A stretch of DNA of 64,000 bases from Gerris lacustris (Eukaryota; Arthropoda; Insecta; Hemiptera; Gerridae), in contig OX578280.1 of NCBI GenBank assembly GCA_951217055.1, positions 6,923,271-6,987,270 on the forward strand. The letters are read 5' to 3'. Under the pieces are notes generated by a model. That model was given only the letters and a program-made list of their open reading frames with translations, did not search any database and was not told where the DNA came from. This document shows positions 43,128 to 53,933 of the stretch, in pieces (the first letter of the stretch is position 1; each line of letters begins with the position of its first letter). Both the position numbers and the translations under genes were made by a program.

Positions 43128-44000
43128 GAAAACAGACAAAAACTTATAGACAAACAAAAGCTTCTAGATAACAGACAAAAGCTTATAGACAGCAGACAAA
43201 AGCGTATAGATAAAAGACAAAAGCTTATAGATAGCAGACGAAAGCTTATACATAACACATGAAAGCTTATAGATAAAAAAGCTTATAGATACAGACAAAA
43301 CCTTAAAGATAAATATAAGCTACAGTCAAAATAAGCTTACAGTCAAAAACTATAAATAACAAACAAAAGCTTATACACGTAGATAATAGACAAAAGCTTA
43401 TAGATAAGACATGAAAACTTATAGATAAACAAAAGCTTATAGATATCAGACAAAAGCTTATGGATAAACAAAAGCTTATAGATAACAGACAAAAGTTTAT
43501 AGATAAAAAAAAGCTTATAGATATCAGACAAAAGCTTATGGATAAACAAAAGCTCATAGATAACAGACAAAAGTTTATAGATAAACAAAAGCTTATAGAC
43601 AATAGAAAAAAGCTTATAGATAATAAACAAAAGCTTGTAGATATCAGAAAAAAGCTTATACACGTAGATATTAGACAAAAGCTTATAGATAATCAAAAGC
43701 TTATAGATAACAGACAAAAGCTTATAGATAACAGACAAAAGCTTATTGATAACAGACAAAAGCTTATACATAAGACATGAAAACTTATAGATAAACAAAA
43801 GCTTATAGATATCAGACAAAAGCTTATGGATAAACAAAAGCTTATAGATATCAGACGAAAGCTTAAAGATAAATAAAAGCTTATAGATTAACAGTTAAAA
43901 ACTTATAGATAACAGACAAAAAAAAGCCTATTGATATCAGCTTATAGATAATAGAAAAAAGCTTATAGATAAAAAAAAGCTTACAGATAACAGAGTTGAT
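43128..44000. repeat. Irregular ~21-bp minisatellite with AAGCTT core
   Basis: Around 40 degenerate units of the type ACAAAAGCTTATAGATAACAG, with deleted variants (ACAAAAGCTTATAGATA) and rare inserts (CACGTAGATA at 43376 and 43660). Spacing drifts between about 14 and 25 bp, unlike the strict arrays elsewhere. Blocks such as GATATCAGACAAAAGCTTAT followed by GGATAAAC recur at 43442, 43522 and 43808, indicating larger duplications. Confidence 0.93.
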
Positions 44001-44047
44001 TTATGGGCCTGTCATTTTTAATCTCAAGTTTACACTTTTTTATTATA

Positions 44048-44582
44048 AAGGGTGTCCCAAAATTAACGCAAGATTTGAATTAAATAAAAACATAGTTCTT
44101 AGTCTTTTTTGTTATTTTTTATTGAATTATAAAGTACATAGGATAGACCATAGATGGTCTCCACGTCATTGCTGGCACATATGCACTCTTTTGTCGAAAT
44201 TTTTCATGACCATTTTGCATCAATGTGGCTGAATTTCGTTGATGCGGCGTTAAATTTCCTCCTGACTGCAATATAATATGGTCATGTGCTTATTGACATA
44301 GACCTTTGACTTCAAATAACCCCATAAAAAGAAATCTAGTGGTGTTAAATCACACGATCTAGGGGTTTAAATTAAATAAATACCTTAAATAAGTTAAATT
44401 GAATTAAATAAATTTATCGTGTTAAATCACGATCAATAATAAAAACACGTTACTGTATCGTGTAACGCTCCATTTTTACTAACCCTAAACTCTCAGCTGT
44501 CGAATTGGTTTTTTTTTAGGGTTGCCAACAATTTACTGCACAAAAAGCGGCAAATTCAAACCTTGCGTTAATTTTGGGACAC
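44048..44582. mobile_element. Decayed Tc1/mariner-type element
   Basis: Ends GGGTGTCCCAAAATTAACGC and GCGTTAATTTTGGGACAC form near-perfect terminal inverted repeats of about 24 bp, with TA next to both ends. The 535-bp element keeps a minus-strand transposase C-terminus (next entry); the rest of the transposase was deleted. Confidence 0.75.
44135..44363 (-). pseudogene. Tc1/mariner-superfamily transposase, C-terminal remnant
   Basis: From 44363 leftward the minus strand reads PRSCDLTPLDFFLWGYLKSK then VYVNKHMT, the 'PDLTPLDFFLWG' block that carries the third catalytic acidic residue in this superfamily. It continues through EEI-stop-RRINEIQPH-stop-CKMVMKNFDKRVHMCQQ-stop. Three in-frame stops and loss of the first two catalytic aspartates make it a pseudogene. 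Confidence 0.8.
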
Positions 44583-44777
44583 TAAATGGTGTCGTGATAA
44601 TAACTTAGAATCCTAAAATATCTCATTTAATTAATTTATTATTAAAAATTTTATAAAAATAATGTTCCGCTGGCTAGAATAAGGTAGACCTGTTTTGTAT
44701 TCCGGCGTAATCATAGTTATCTATTTATTTTATCTCAGAAACTAGAAAAGAACTTATATGGTTAAACAAATACTTAA

Positions 44778-45688
44778 CCCCCTCTATAAACGTCCGGGTC
44801 GAATCCTACCCGAGTAACAAATAAATGTGCATTTCTCATGTTCCCTTTCCTTCAGGGCCACAGGGCTCTAGGTACCCTTCCAATCAGTCATAACAAAAGC
44901 TTGGACCAACCATAAAATTAAGTAAGTATCACCTTTGCTTAACTCGCCTCTTAAAGTCGCCCTTCCTCTAGTTGGGTCGGATATGACCCATTGTTTATTA
45001 TAATGTTCCTAATTTATACAAAAATTCGATATTGTTTCCGAGTTCCATATTCTGGAAACATGGTGTGTGGTGTTCAAAATTTGTCTTCACCTCAATAGAT
45101 GAAATATAGGTGGAATTAAGGCGGCAGCGAGAACAATTTGATGAAAAATTAGACTACGAAATCAACTAGATAGACTCAGAATTTGATGATGCTGTCTAAT
45201 AGTGATGTAGATGAAGATTTATTTTTCGTTATTCATCACGCGAGATATTATTGAACAAATCGTGACTTATACTAATCAATCCATTAAACAGCTGGTGCAC
45301 TATGTCATTATAGTCAAAGTTGTTTCTTATACTAGCAAATATAAGGTTTGATTATAAATCCCCTAGATATATGTGTATAAAATATGTTTGTGTTTTTTTA
45401 ATTTCTTTTTTTTAAGTTTAATAAACTTGTATAAATGTTAATAGTTGTGCATTATTGTTTCCCTGGCTCAGTAGTTGCAATTATGAAGTACCGGGTCAGA
45501 TGCGACCCAACGTTTATGTTTGTGTGCCTAGTGTCAACGTTTATGTTTGTGTGCCTAGTGTCAACGTTTATGTTTGTGTGCCTAGTGTCAACGTTTATGT
45601 TTGTGTGCCTAGTGTCAACGTTTATGTTTGTGTGCCTAGTGTCAACGTTTATGTTTGTGTGCCTAGTGTCAACGTTTATAGAGGAAGG
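44778..45688. mobile_element. Non-autonomous piggyBac-like element 2
   Basis: TTAA at 44774-44777 and 45689-45692 flank inverted ends reading CC, two variable bases, CCTCTATAAACGT. Inside each end is a dyad of the form GGGTC-N-GACCC: CGGGTCGAATCCTACCCG at the left, GGGTCGGATATGACCC near 44974 and GGGTCAGATGCGACCC near 45493. The 911-bp element has no transposase. The right end is split from its dyad by an expanded 27-bp minisatellite. Confidence 0.8.
45508..45680. repeat. 27-bp minisatellite inside a piggyBac-like terminus
   Basis: Six near-perfect copies of CAACGTTTATGTTTGTGTGC plus CTAGTGT, then a partial CAACGTTTATA that is the terminal inverted repeat itself. The unit therefore starts with the TIR word AACGTTTAT. 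The plus frames open here are artefacts of the 27-bp (9-codon) unit. Confidence 0.95.
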
Positions 45689-45692
45689 TTAA

Positions 45693-46875
45693 TAACTTTG
45701 TCCAGTTTTTTTTTCATTTGTTAGTTGTTTACTCTTTGCTATTATTGGAATATTTCATCATAATTTAAAAAAAAATAAAATGATTTCTCCGTAGAATCAA
45801 ACCCAACATCTCAATTATGTTAGATTATATTTATGTTAGATTATAATTATGTTAGAGGTTACTAGACAATTAAAAAATAAATTCTTTATATTAAAAAGAA
45901 CTCAATAAAATATCAATGCACATAAAAACAATATTCGGAATAGTTCATAGCAAAAACACAATTTTTTTCTTTCATTACTTATTTTTTTTTTTAAATTTTT
46001 TCCCTCTTGCCAAACAGAAAAAAAATTGATTACAAACCAATATTTCATAGCAGAATCCTATTCTATCACCACATCCTGAATAATAAATAATATCTAGAGA
46101 CCAATTTATGCAAAAGGTTTCCCGATTAAACCAAATCTAACCATTCATGGTTTATTTAAAATCAAATTCGTCGAGGAAACATCTTTGATTTTTTTATATT
46201 TCGATTTAAAAAAAACATTTTTTCATTCCACGCTAGTTGAAAAGTATACTGGCCATTTAGAAAAGGAGGAGATACGAGGTTTGGTCGAAGTCGTAAATAA
46301 AAAATTTTCAATTTACCGGAAGAGATTCGGTGCACTTTGTTTAACCTCTTTATTTTTTTCCCCGAAAGCATCTTCTAACCTTACCCTTGTGATTGCTACT
46401 TCGACTTTGGCAACACTGTTTTAATTTTTTTTTTTTTTTTCATCTTCATTTTAATGGGTTAAAAGAAACATGGTTTAGTAGAAATTGGGTTGCCTCCAAT
46501 ATTAAATGTTGCTTCAAGACACTTCCCCCCCTCCCTCTTATCGTCTGCTTTTAAAAAGAAGCGGGTTTCCTTCCCTCCCCACTACTTAATTCATCTAGTC
46601 GATAAAATGTCATAATGTTCATATTTTACCGGGAGGTAATTTTTGAAAGTATAAAATTTTCATATTCTTAGATAAAAGAGAGGAAAGAGTATTTTGTCGT
46701 CCGTATAATGGTTTCCTTTATTCTATTATCAAAGAGTAATTAAATTATCTGAAGGAGTCACTTTGTCGTCAACACACCTCCTTTTACCTTAAAGAAGAAA
46801 CCTCACGATATTTATATTTAATATTCCCTTGAAATAATAAAAAATCTTTATATTTTTACTTTTATTTCACTGGAC
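45693..46875. other. AT-rich spacer
   Basis: No gene. TTATGTTAGATTATA-type words repeat near 45820-45855. T- and C-rich runs at 46420-46440 and 46522-46540. Confidence 0.5.
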
Positions 46876-47040
46876 TTAACGGTTTCGTTTAAGTTGCTTT
46901 CGAGCTTACAAAAAGTAACTGAAGCTATGTGATCAAGCTCCGATTTCAGAAACATATTTGGTTCCGTGTCTGTGAGAAAAAGTTTTTCTCAGTTGTCCCA
47001 GATCGATTTTTTTGCATATTTTGTAGGCAGACACATGCAC
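46876..47040 (+). repeat. Dispersed repeat R3, partial copy
   Basis: CTTTCGAGCTTACAAAAAGT, AACTGAAGCTATGTGATC and TTTGGTTCCGTGTCTGTGAG match the left end of the R3 copy at 18022 with an internal deletion. Confidence 0.65.
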
Positions 47041-47279
47041 AGAGGGCCCATTTTTTTTTTTTAAACAGTTTTTGCATTCCTTATTGGTTTTATGCGTTAA
47101 AATATACCCCAATAACCCCCCCCCCCCCCCTCAACTACTCTATAGCGGCTAGTTCTAATTTTTTTTTAAATTAATGCATATATCTTATTATAGGTTATGT
47201 CGCGAAAAAATTTAATTTACCTTGTTGTCATTACCGATAAAAAATATTGTGAACCCCCCGGGGATTGAACCAGGGACCC

Positions 47280-47700
47280 TTTTATTTTTGGAACGAAGTT
47301 CCTTATAACACGTTCTGGAGCCCGGGAGTGAATCCAAAAAACGACCAAAATCACCGTCACAAAATAACCGTCACAAAATCACCGTCACAAACTCACCGTC
47401 ACGCAAAATCCGTCACGAAATCTACCGTTGGTGATAACTTGTGTAAAAGTTGACCGACTTAGTTGAAATTTGGTACACATGTTCATATTACCAATGTCAG
47501 GGACAAGTTCGTTGGACAACGTTATCCGCCTAAGCGTTCACGCGCAACGCTCGCGTAAACGTAAGCTTCGAATTTAAAATTGGAATTTTTGTACGGGAAA
47601 AAATTCTAACTTCATTTATTTAATGAGTCAAACAATTTTTTTAATACATTTTTTTAGTAAAATGAACATCGACACTGCTATGAAGTGATAAAGATCGCTA
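47280..47700 (+). repeat. Dispersed repeat R1, copy 2 (left of an inverted pair)
   Basis: From TTTTTGGAACGAAGTTCC through ACCGTCAC words and TTCACGCGCAACGCTCGCG to AACATCGACACTGCTATGAA. The reverse complement occupies 50838-51212. Just before it, GGGATTGAACCAGGGACCC (47261-47279) resembles a tRNA B box and recurs in diverged inverted form near 55310-55340. Confidence 0.75.
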
Positions 47701-48046
47701 AATTTATTAAAGCGGACCAAACCGATTAAAATAAAGAAAACAACGTTTATACCGATATCTTACGTTCTAACGTAAAGATTTAAATGAAACTTTGTATACA
47801 TCACCTAGAGTACAATTGAAACAAGCATGTAACATTTCAACCTGATACAAGCAGAAGTTTTTGTGAGTTAATGATTTATATTTTTTATTTTAATATTTAA
47901 TTGGAGTAATATGCCGACGGGGCCTGGGAGGACAGTTCTTTTTCGTTCTACAACCATCTGCTTTAACTATAAATTTATCATTACCTTTTTTCTCAATATA
48001 CAATACATTATTTATTGAAGGACGCTCGCTTCAAAGATAATAAAAA

Positions 48047-48343
48047 AATAAGTGTGGTGTCGTGGGACACCCGGTAGGAACGAAGTTCCTTACGCTTGTC
48101 ATTAAATATAAATTATAAAATCGCTGTAATAACTACGTATACATGGTGGAGTTAGAAAAGAGACAAAATTAAAAGTAACTAACTATTTGTACTAGCGGAG
48201 TTAAGGCAAAATTAAATGAAAATATTTTTATTATCTTTAAAGCGAGCGTCTTTCAATAAATAATAAAGCGATTTTATAATTTATATTTAATGAAAAGCGT
48301 AAGGAACTTCGTTCCTACCAGGTGTCCCACGACCCCACACGTA
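48047..48343. mobile_element. Small foldback with ~83-bp arms
   Basis: Arms 48047-48129 and 48259-48343: GTCGTGGGACACCCGGTAGG at the left is mirrored by CCTACCAGGTGTCCCACGAC at the right, followed inward by AACGAAGTTCCTTACGCTT and AAATATAAATTATAAAATCG. The core GGAACGAAGTTCCTTA is shared with the R1 ends. A second inverted pair, CGCTCGCTTCAAAGATAATA (about 48023) with TTATCTTTAAAGCGAGCG (about 48231), overlaps it. Confidence 0.75.
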
Positions 48344-50023
48344 TTTCATTTTTAATTTTGTTGGGGCTTCCACCTAAATTTGTTTGTATTTTTTATATTC
48401 ATATAGAGCAGGATGGAAAAATAAAAATATGTTATTGTTGTAAAAAAAATAAAGTTCATGTTTAATAACCTACGAAACCCTAAAAAGTAATTGGATGTAA
48501 GTCCTTCCCAGTGATTTGATTAATTACCTTCTTGTTCATTGATATACTCAGTAATCTAAGTATGAAGTTATTCAAGGTTGCCACTTTATGTGTTATGTGT
48601 TTGACTGGATATTGATGGTTTTATGTATGAGGTTTTCTTGTAGAATTGAATAATTTGTGTTTGGAAAGTCTATGGAAGCACGATATTAAAATTTAAGTTA
48701 TATTGAAGCTCTATTGCTTTAATTTGTAGATGCAAAGAAATTAAATTTTGCTCTGATGATTTCATGCTTAAAGAGATTTATAGAATTTCAAAATTGATTC
48801 AAAAGGATAAATAAAAATAATATTTGAGCAGTAGAACACCCAAGTGAGTAATAGAAAATACACATTGAAACGTTATTCTGTGTCAACATTAACATGGAAA
48901 AGTAAAATACATGTTTTGATTAATCATGTGGATGGAGAAGAAACAGAAGCAATTTAATTTTGTTGATAAAACATTAAAATCGCTCCTTAGACTTCCATTA
49001 ACCTTATTTTGACAGCAAAGTTGTAACTTATTAAATAGGTATAAACATTATTTTTATCTTGCTACAAGAATAAAGCTGGTACTCCGTCGTATCTAGGCTA
49101 TACAGTGGAGCAGGGCAGCTATTTTTCTTCGTATAAAAACTCTGTTCATGTGTATTGTTATCTAACGTGTCGTTTAAGCTTGGGGTTTTCCTGTAGGTCG
49201 GGGAAAAAGAAAAATAACGAGGCAGGATTACGTTCTCCAGTATACCCCCTTCAGAAAAACGCTTTTCTAGAACCCTCTCCTTCACTCTACTCGATATTTA
49301 ATCAATTTTTTTTTTCTTTTTTTCTTTTACTCCCCTTTTCTCTGAGGTTGTAAAATAGTAAAATTTATAACGCGGTAGTGTAGGAGGCGAAGAAAAAAAA
49401 AAAAAACTAATAGTGGGGGAGGGGGCAAGAGTATCGAGATTACTCAAGTTGGTTCTAGGGTCGCATACAAATGGGGGATTTTAGCAGTGTTAAATCGCAC
49501 GAACAGAAAAGTCTCTCTTTTTTAAAAAAAAGGGAGAGAGGAGAGAAAAAAAGCAATTGCTAGCAGTGTAAATATCGTTCAGATTCTTAGTGGCGAATTT
49601 TTCACTTCTTCTATACGGCCCCTTAAGGGGATATACGAAGAAATATTTACTGGATGTTACGCAAAGAGGCCTCCGGGTCTAATACAAGTTCAATGCCTTT
49701 TAAAAACGTTGTTTCACTTTTAAACTCTTCACCTATCAAACTCTGTATAAATCACAAACAACTCCGATGAAACTTTTAAGTGTAACAAGGCTTTTTTTTA
49801 AAAAAATTGATGACCTGACTTTTTAAAAAATTTTAAACATCAGATCAACTGTATTTTTTTTACTACTTGTCTCATTCAAAATATATTTTCCTTTTAATGG
49901 GCTATTTGAACTTTATAGATATATATTTGTATTGATTATATTTATTTTATTGATTGGAAAACACAAATGAAACAGAATTATATTTGGATATAGCTGTAAC
50001 TAGTGGAGTATTAATAGTGTTAC
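48344..50023. other. Anonymous region
   Basis: No gene recognised. Small palindromes include CCCCTTAAGGGG near 49620 and CTCTCTTTTTTAAAAAAAAG near 49502. G- and A-rich runs lie at 49380-49430. Confidence 0.45.
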
Positions 50024-50025
50024 TA

Positions 50026-50581
50026 GAGGTCGACCAAGAAGTCATATACACGGGAGAAACGGAAATCTTAGCATCGTTTACAATCGGAACTTCCGAGTAG
50101 TGCCGAAGTCAGTACAGTCGGGTGCTAAGACAATACCCATTTCTAGTTTGTATGACATGCCCAGTTATGTCAAATCTCACGAATAACAACAACAAGAAGG
50201 TTTCCAATCTGTTAGGTTTCCTGTTTTGTTTGTTTTTATACAATACGAATTATAGTCACACCTGTCCTAAATCCAAATAACTCAGAAATAAAGAGGAAGA
50301 AATAATAGATTATGAAAGAAGAAAATCGATTTAAATTGAAAGAATATTATTATGAATAATAATATCAAGATATTATCGTACATTATTAGTGATTTCTTAT
50401 CAGGTACAGTGTTGCCTGTTGCATAAAATATTTAAAAAAATATAGAAGTTATCAAAAATAAAATTATAATTAACAAAAGAACAACACTGTGTTTTTGACC
50501 GTGGTCTATTATATCAAAAACTGACTGTACATGACGACACTAGCGCACTCCTCACATTTCCATGACTTCTTGGTCGACCTC
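50026..50581. mobile_element. TIR element, Tc1/mariner-type (TA target)
   Basis: Inverted ends GAGGTCGACCAAGAAGTCAT and ATGACTTCTTGGTCGACCTC are perfect over about 20 bp and flanked by TA (50024-50025 and 50582-50583). The 556-bp interior has no recognisable transposase. It lies inside the region bounded by the inverted R1 pair. Confidence 0.75.
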
Positions 50582-50837
50582 TAGGTGTGCAATGCAGTTG
50601 CCTACTTGCAATATTGAGCTGAGTGTGCATTTTATTCTTAAAGTTTTGGCTCAATAACTAATTAAATAATTAAAGCAATATCATTCAATGTTTTTAGTAG
50701 CGTAATGCAGTAGTAGTTAAGTAATGCAGTACGCAGTAAATATTAAACAGCTGATGGTTAACAATAAATATTTTTATTTATAAGCAGCTGAAATCGGATC
50801 AAAAATAGTAATATTTCTAATTTTTAATTAAAAAGAA

Positions 50838-51212
50838 TCACTTCATAGCAGTGTCGGTGTTCATTTTACTAAAAAAATGTATTTAAAAAAATTGTTTGTC
50901 TCATTAAATAGATGAAGTTAGAATTTTTTCAGTCATAAAATTCCAATTTTAACTTTGAAGCTTACATTTACGCGAGGGTTGCGCGTGAACGCTTAGGCGG
51001 ATAACGCTGTCCAACGAACTCAGCCTGGGCATTGGAATAATGAACATGTGTACCAAATTTTAACTAACACGGTCATCTTTTACTCAAGTTATTGTCATCG
51101 GTAGATTTCGTGACGGATTTTACGTAACGGTGATTTTGTGACGGTGTTTTTGGTCGTTTTTCCGGATTTACTCCCGGGCTCCAGAACGTGCCATAAGGAA
51201 CTTCGTTCCAAA
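50838..51212 (-). repeat. Dispersed repeat R1, copy 3 (right of an inverted pair)
   Basis: Inverted relative to 47280-47700. It ends GGAACTTCGTTCCAAAAAT, the mirror of the left outer edge, so the pair shares a defined terminus. Confidence 0.75.
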
Positions 51213-51231
51213 AATATATACCCATAGGTAG

Positions 51232-51820
51232 TAGTCAAGGGTGCCCATAGGCAAAAAAGTAACTTATACATACTCTTTCCAAACCTTTTTGTATGGCTTG
51301 TTTAGGCAAAGTCTGACACCGTTTTCCTCTGTGACTTTTTTTTAGTTTTGGGGCGTTTTTTTTTTTTTATTTGAACTCTAAAATTTTGACGCGTCAGACT
51401 AGAAAATCGGAAAAAGTTCTGCGTCAGACAATATTAAAATGTTGATTTATAGGGTTGAAATAATGTATCTAGAGAAAATCAGCTGGTTATTAATCATTAA
51501 TTAATATTAGTTTATATTAATTAATATCCATTATTATTAATTAAAATTAATTAATATCATTAATTAATAACTGCCTGATTTTCTCAAGATACATTATTTG
51601 AACCCTATAAATCAACATTTTAATATTGTCTGACGCAGAACTTTTTCCGATTTTCTAGTCTGACGCGTCAAAATTTTAGGGTTCAAATAAAAAAAAAACT
51701 CCCCAAAACTAAAAAAAGTCACAGAGGAAAACGGTGTCAGATTTGGCCTAAACAAGCCATACAAAAAGGTTTGGAAAGAGTATGTATAAGTTACTTTTTT
51801 ACCTATGGGCACCCTGACTA
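51232..51820. mobile_element. Near-perfect 0.6-kb foldback element
   Basis: Arms of about 280 bp: TAGTCAAGGGTGCCCATAGG at the left is mirrored by CCTATGGGCACCCTGACTA at the right, with very few mismatches down to a short TAATTAAT-rich centre near 51500-51560. It can form one long hairpin. No coding sequence; the open frame on the minus strand simply follows one arm. Confidence 0.85.
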
Positions 51821-52640
51821 TAGCTAAAGTGAGCGAAATAATATTTATAGATCAATCCTTTCAGTACCCCTTAAAACAATGTGCCAATTTAAAAGTTAAT
51901 TCAAAAGCCAACGAAAGTAGATAATTTGTTAAGGATTTCCTTTAGGAAAAACAAAAGGAGAGGAAAGCTCTTTGGCAAACTGTATTTAAATTATCTTTTA
52001 CAAGTTTTTATCTGATGTAAATTTAATCGGGCTGTGAAGAAAAACTTGGCAAACTTCCCTCCATTTTCCAGTAAGATATCTTTATTAACAAATCCCTTCT
52101 TTTACCTTAATATATTGCTAAATATATATTTTATGTTTTGCTTCTTAATTTTCTTCATTTTCCTCCTCTAAACTAAACAATATTAACGTTTTTCAACTGT
52201 AAAAAGAAAAAACTCCTACATAAATACATTAAAGATTATTTCAAAACACTCAAGTAATTGCCAACATTCAAATGTAAATAAATAGCTATATTGAAATATG
52301 TCTCTATTTTAAGTCCAAGGAGGAAAAATATAAAATAATAAAAATATACATTATTTCTTAAAGACTGTATTAAAAGTGAAATATTATCAAGAATTGTACA
52401 GTTTTAATGTCTTTAATGTATTAATAAGGCATTTAAAACCCTATATATTATAAATTATAACTAAGTAGATCTTTACTGTGAAATTATAACATAAAATAAA
52501 GGATTTATCGAAACTAAGATTTAGATTTAACGTTTCAAAAATATAAAAACGAAATTACAGGGAAGTTTTTGTATCCAAGTACTTTTTAGGGTTTCATAAA
52601 TTATTAAGCTTTTACGTTATTATATTATAAAACTAGCTGG
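51821..52640. other. AT-rich spacer
   Basis: No gene, no repeat-family match noticed. Confidence 0.5.
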
Positions 52641-52871
52641 ATACCCGTGCTTTGCTACGGAGTGTGTTATTTCAATTTGAGGGGTTTATAGACGACCATC
52701 AAGAATTATTTAAATTATTTTACTAAGCAGAATTTCTAGATTCTATCCCTCCCCCTTATTTCTACACCCCTCTCCTTTGATAAGGTAATTTGCAAATATC
52801 CCAAATTAGTAATTGATTCCGACTACTGAAAATTCGAAAACTATAACTTTCCCGGAAAAGCAGCGGTATTT

Positions 52872-53612
52872 TACAACGTTTTTATTAGCTTGCTTTCTTG
52901 TTTGTTTGTTTGTTTATTTATTTGTCCAGTACAAATCTTGCAATCGATTTTTAACTAACTTCCCGAGCAGCTAAACATTTGAAACTTTTAGAATAGCTCA
53001 GAAGACGATGACAATGCATTATTTTTAACACTTTTAGCCATCTTTCAGCAGAATTTAATTAGTTTTCAGCAAATTTTGCTGTACGGAAAGTTAGTTCGCA
53101 AAAAACATGCAAGTTATTTTATTTGTTTTGACATATCCCATAGTATTTACAATCTTCATTTTGACGGGTTTCAAATTTGTGATTTTTTATTAAGAGGTAA
53201 ACATTGAATGACAGCGAAAAGTAAACAAAGAAATAAATTAATTGACGAGTGACACCCAGGTTTGTTTTCACTTGTGTCTTAGGTATAGGTTTAATTTTTC
53301 TGGATCTGTACTTCTTTACTTGTACACATTTTTCTTCTCTTACTGTCCCTGCACAGGGGCAAATCAATAGCCCGGTTTAGATTCGGTGTTAATGAGATCC
53401 GTTGTACAAAGATTTGTCGTTTTATAGGTTTGAGATCAGCTCTCTAGATGGTTGTCATTATTATGTGAAGTAAATAAATTCAAACTACGTATTTTTTTTC
53501 CACTAACATTATATATAACAATGGCAATTGTATTATCAACATTGCATATGATTCAACAAAAAATTTAAAAACGTAGTATATAAAAAGATCTTTTTATCTT
53601 GAAATTTTCCTT
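52872..53612 (+). mobile_element. TIR repeat family R6, copy 2
   Basis: Left end ACAACGTTTTTATTAGCTTG and right end TTTAAAAACGTAGTATATAA. The interior follows 17207-17810 almost throughout but contains about 120 extra bases around 53190-53360. It is the longest R6 copy here and still has no recognisable protein. Confidence 0.65.
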
Positions 53613-53774
53613 CTGTATCCCCCCGTGTCTCTTTACATCTCTGGGTTGAAATTATGTTTTATATGTTTACATCCTCCAAAATGGGTACCCTTTCTCAATA
53701 ATTAACTTCCTGACCTTAGATCAGTCTTGGCTCAATTCCCTCTCTTTTCTTACTTTATCCCTATGTTCCCTTTA

Positions 53775-53933
53775 GGCCTCGTCCAGACTGCCGAACCGAA
53801 CAGAGGAAACGAGACGAGCATTGGTCTCTGCGCATGCCCTGTCTAAAGTACGCATGCGCATCTCAGGCTGAGCATGCGCAGAGACCAATGCTTGGCTCTT
53901 TTTCTCTGTTCGGTTCGGCAGTCTGGACGAGGC
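53775..53933. mobile_element. 159-bp Harbinger-type MITE
   Basis: Ends CTCGTCCAGACTGCCGAACC and GGTTCGGCAGTCTGGACGAG are perfect inverted repeats of about 28 bp, flanked by TTA (53772-53774 and 53934-53936). An inner dyad GCATTGGTCTCTGCGCATG / CATGCGCAGAGACCAATGC makes the whole element a near-complete palindrome. High GC relative to surroundings. Confidence 0.88.

Noticed and set aside
45435..45724. Two plus-strand frames of 85 and 89 codons with repeated FMFVCLVST and YVCVPSVNV
   Set aside because: Generated by the 27-bp minisatellite in the piggyBac-like terminus.
47255..47280. A second tRNA-like B box (also near 25610 and 55320)
   Set aside because: Only a B-box-like word in a dispersed repeat; no A box at the correct distance, so neither a tRNA nor a supported SINE.
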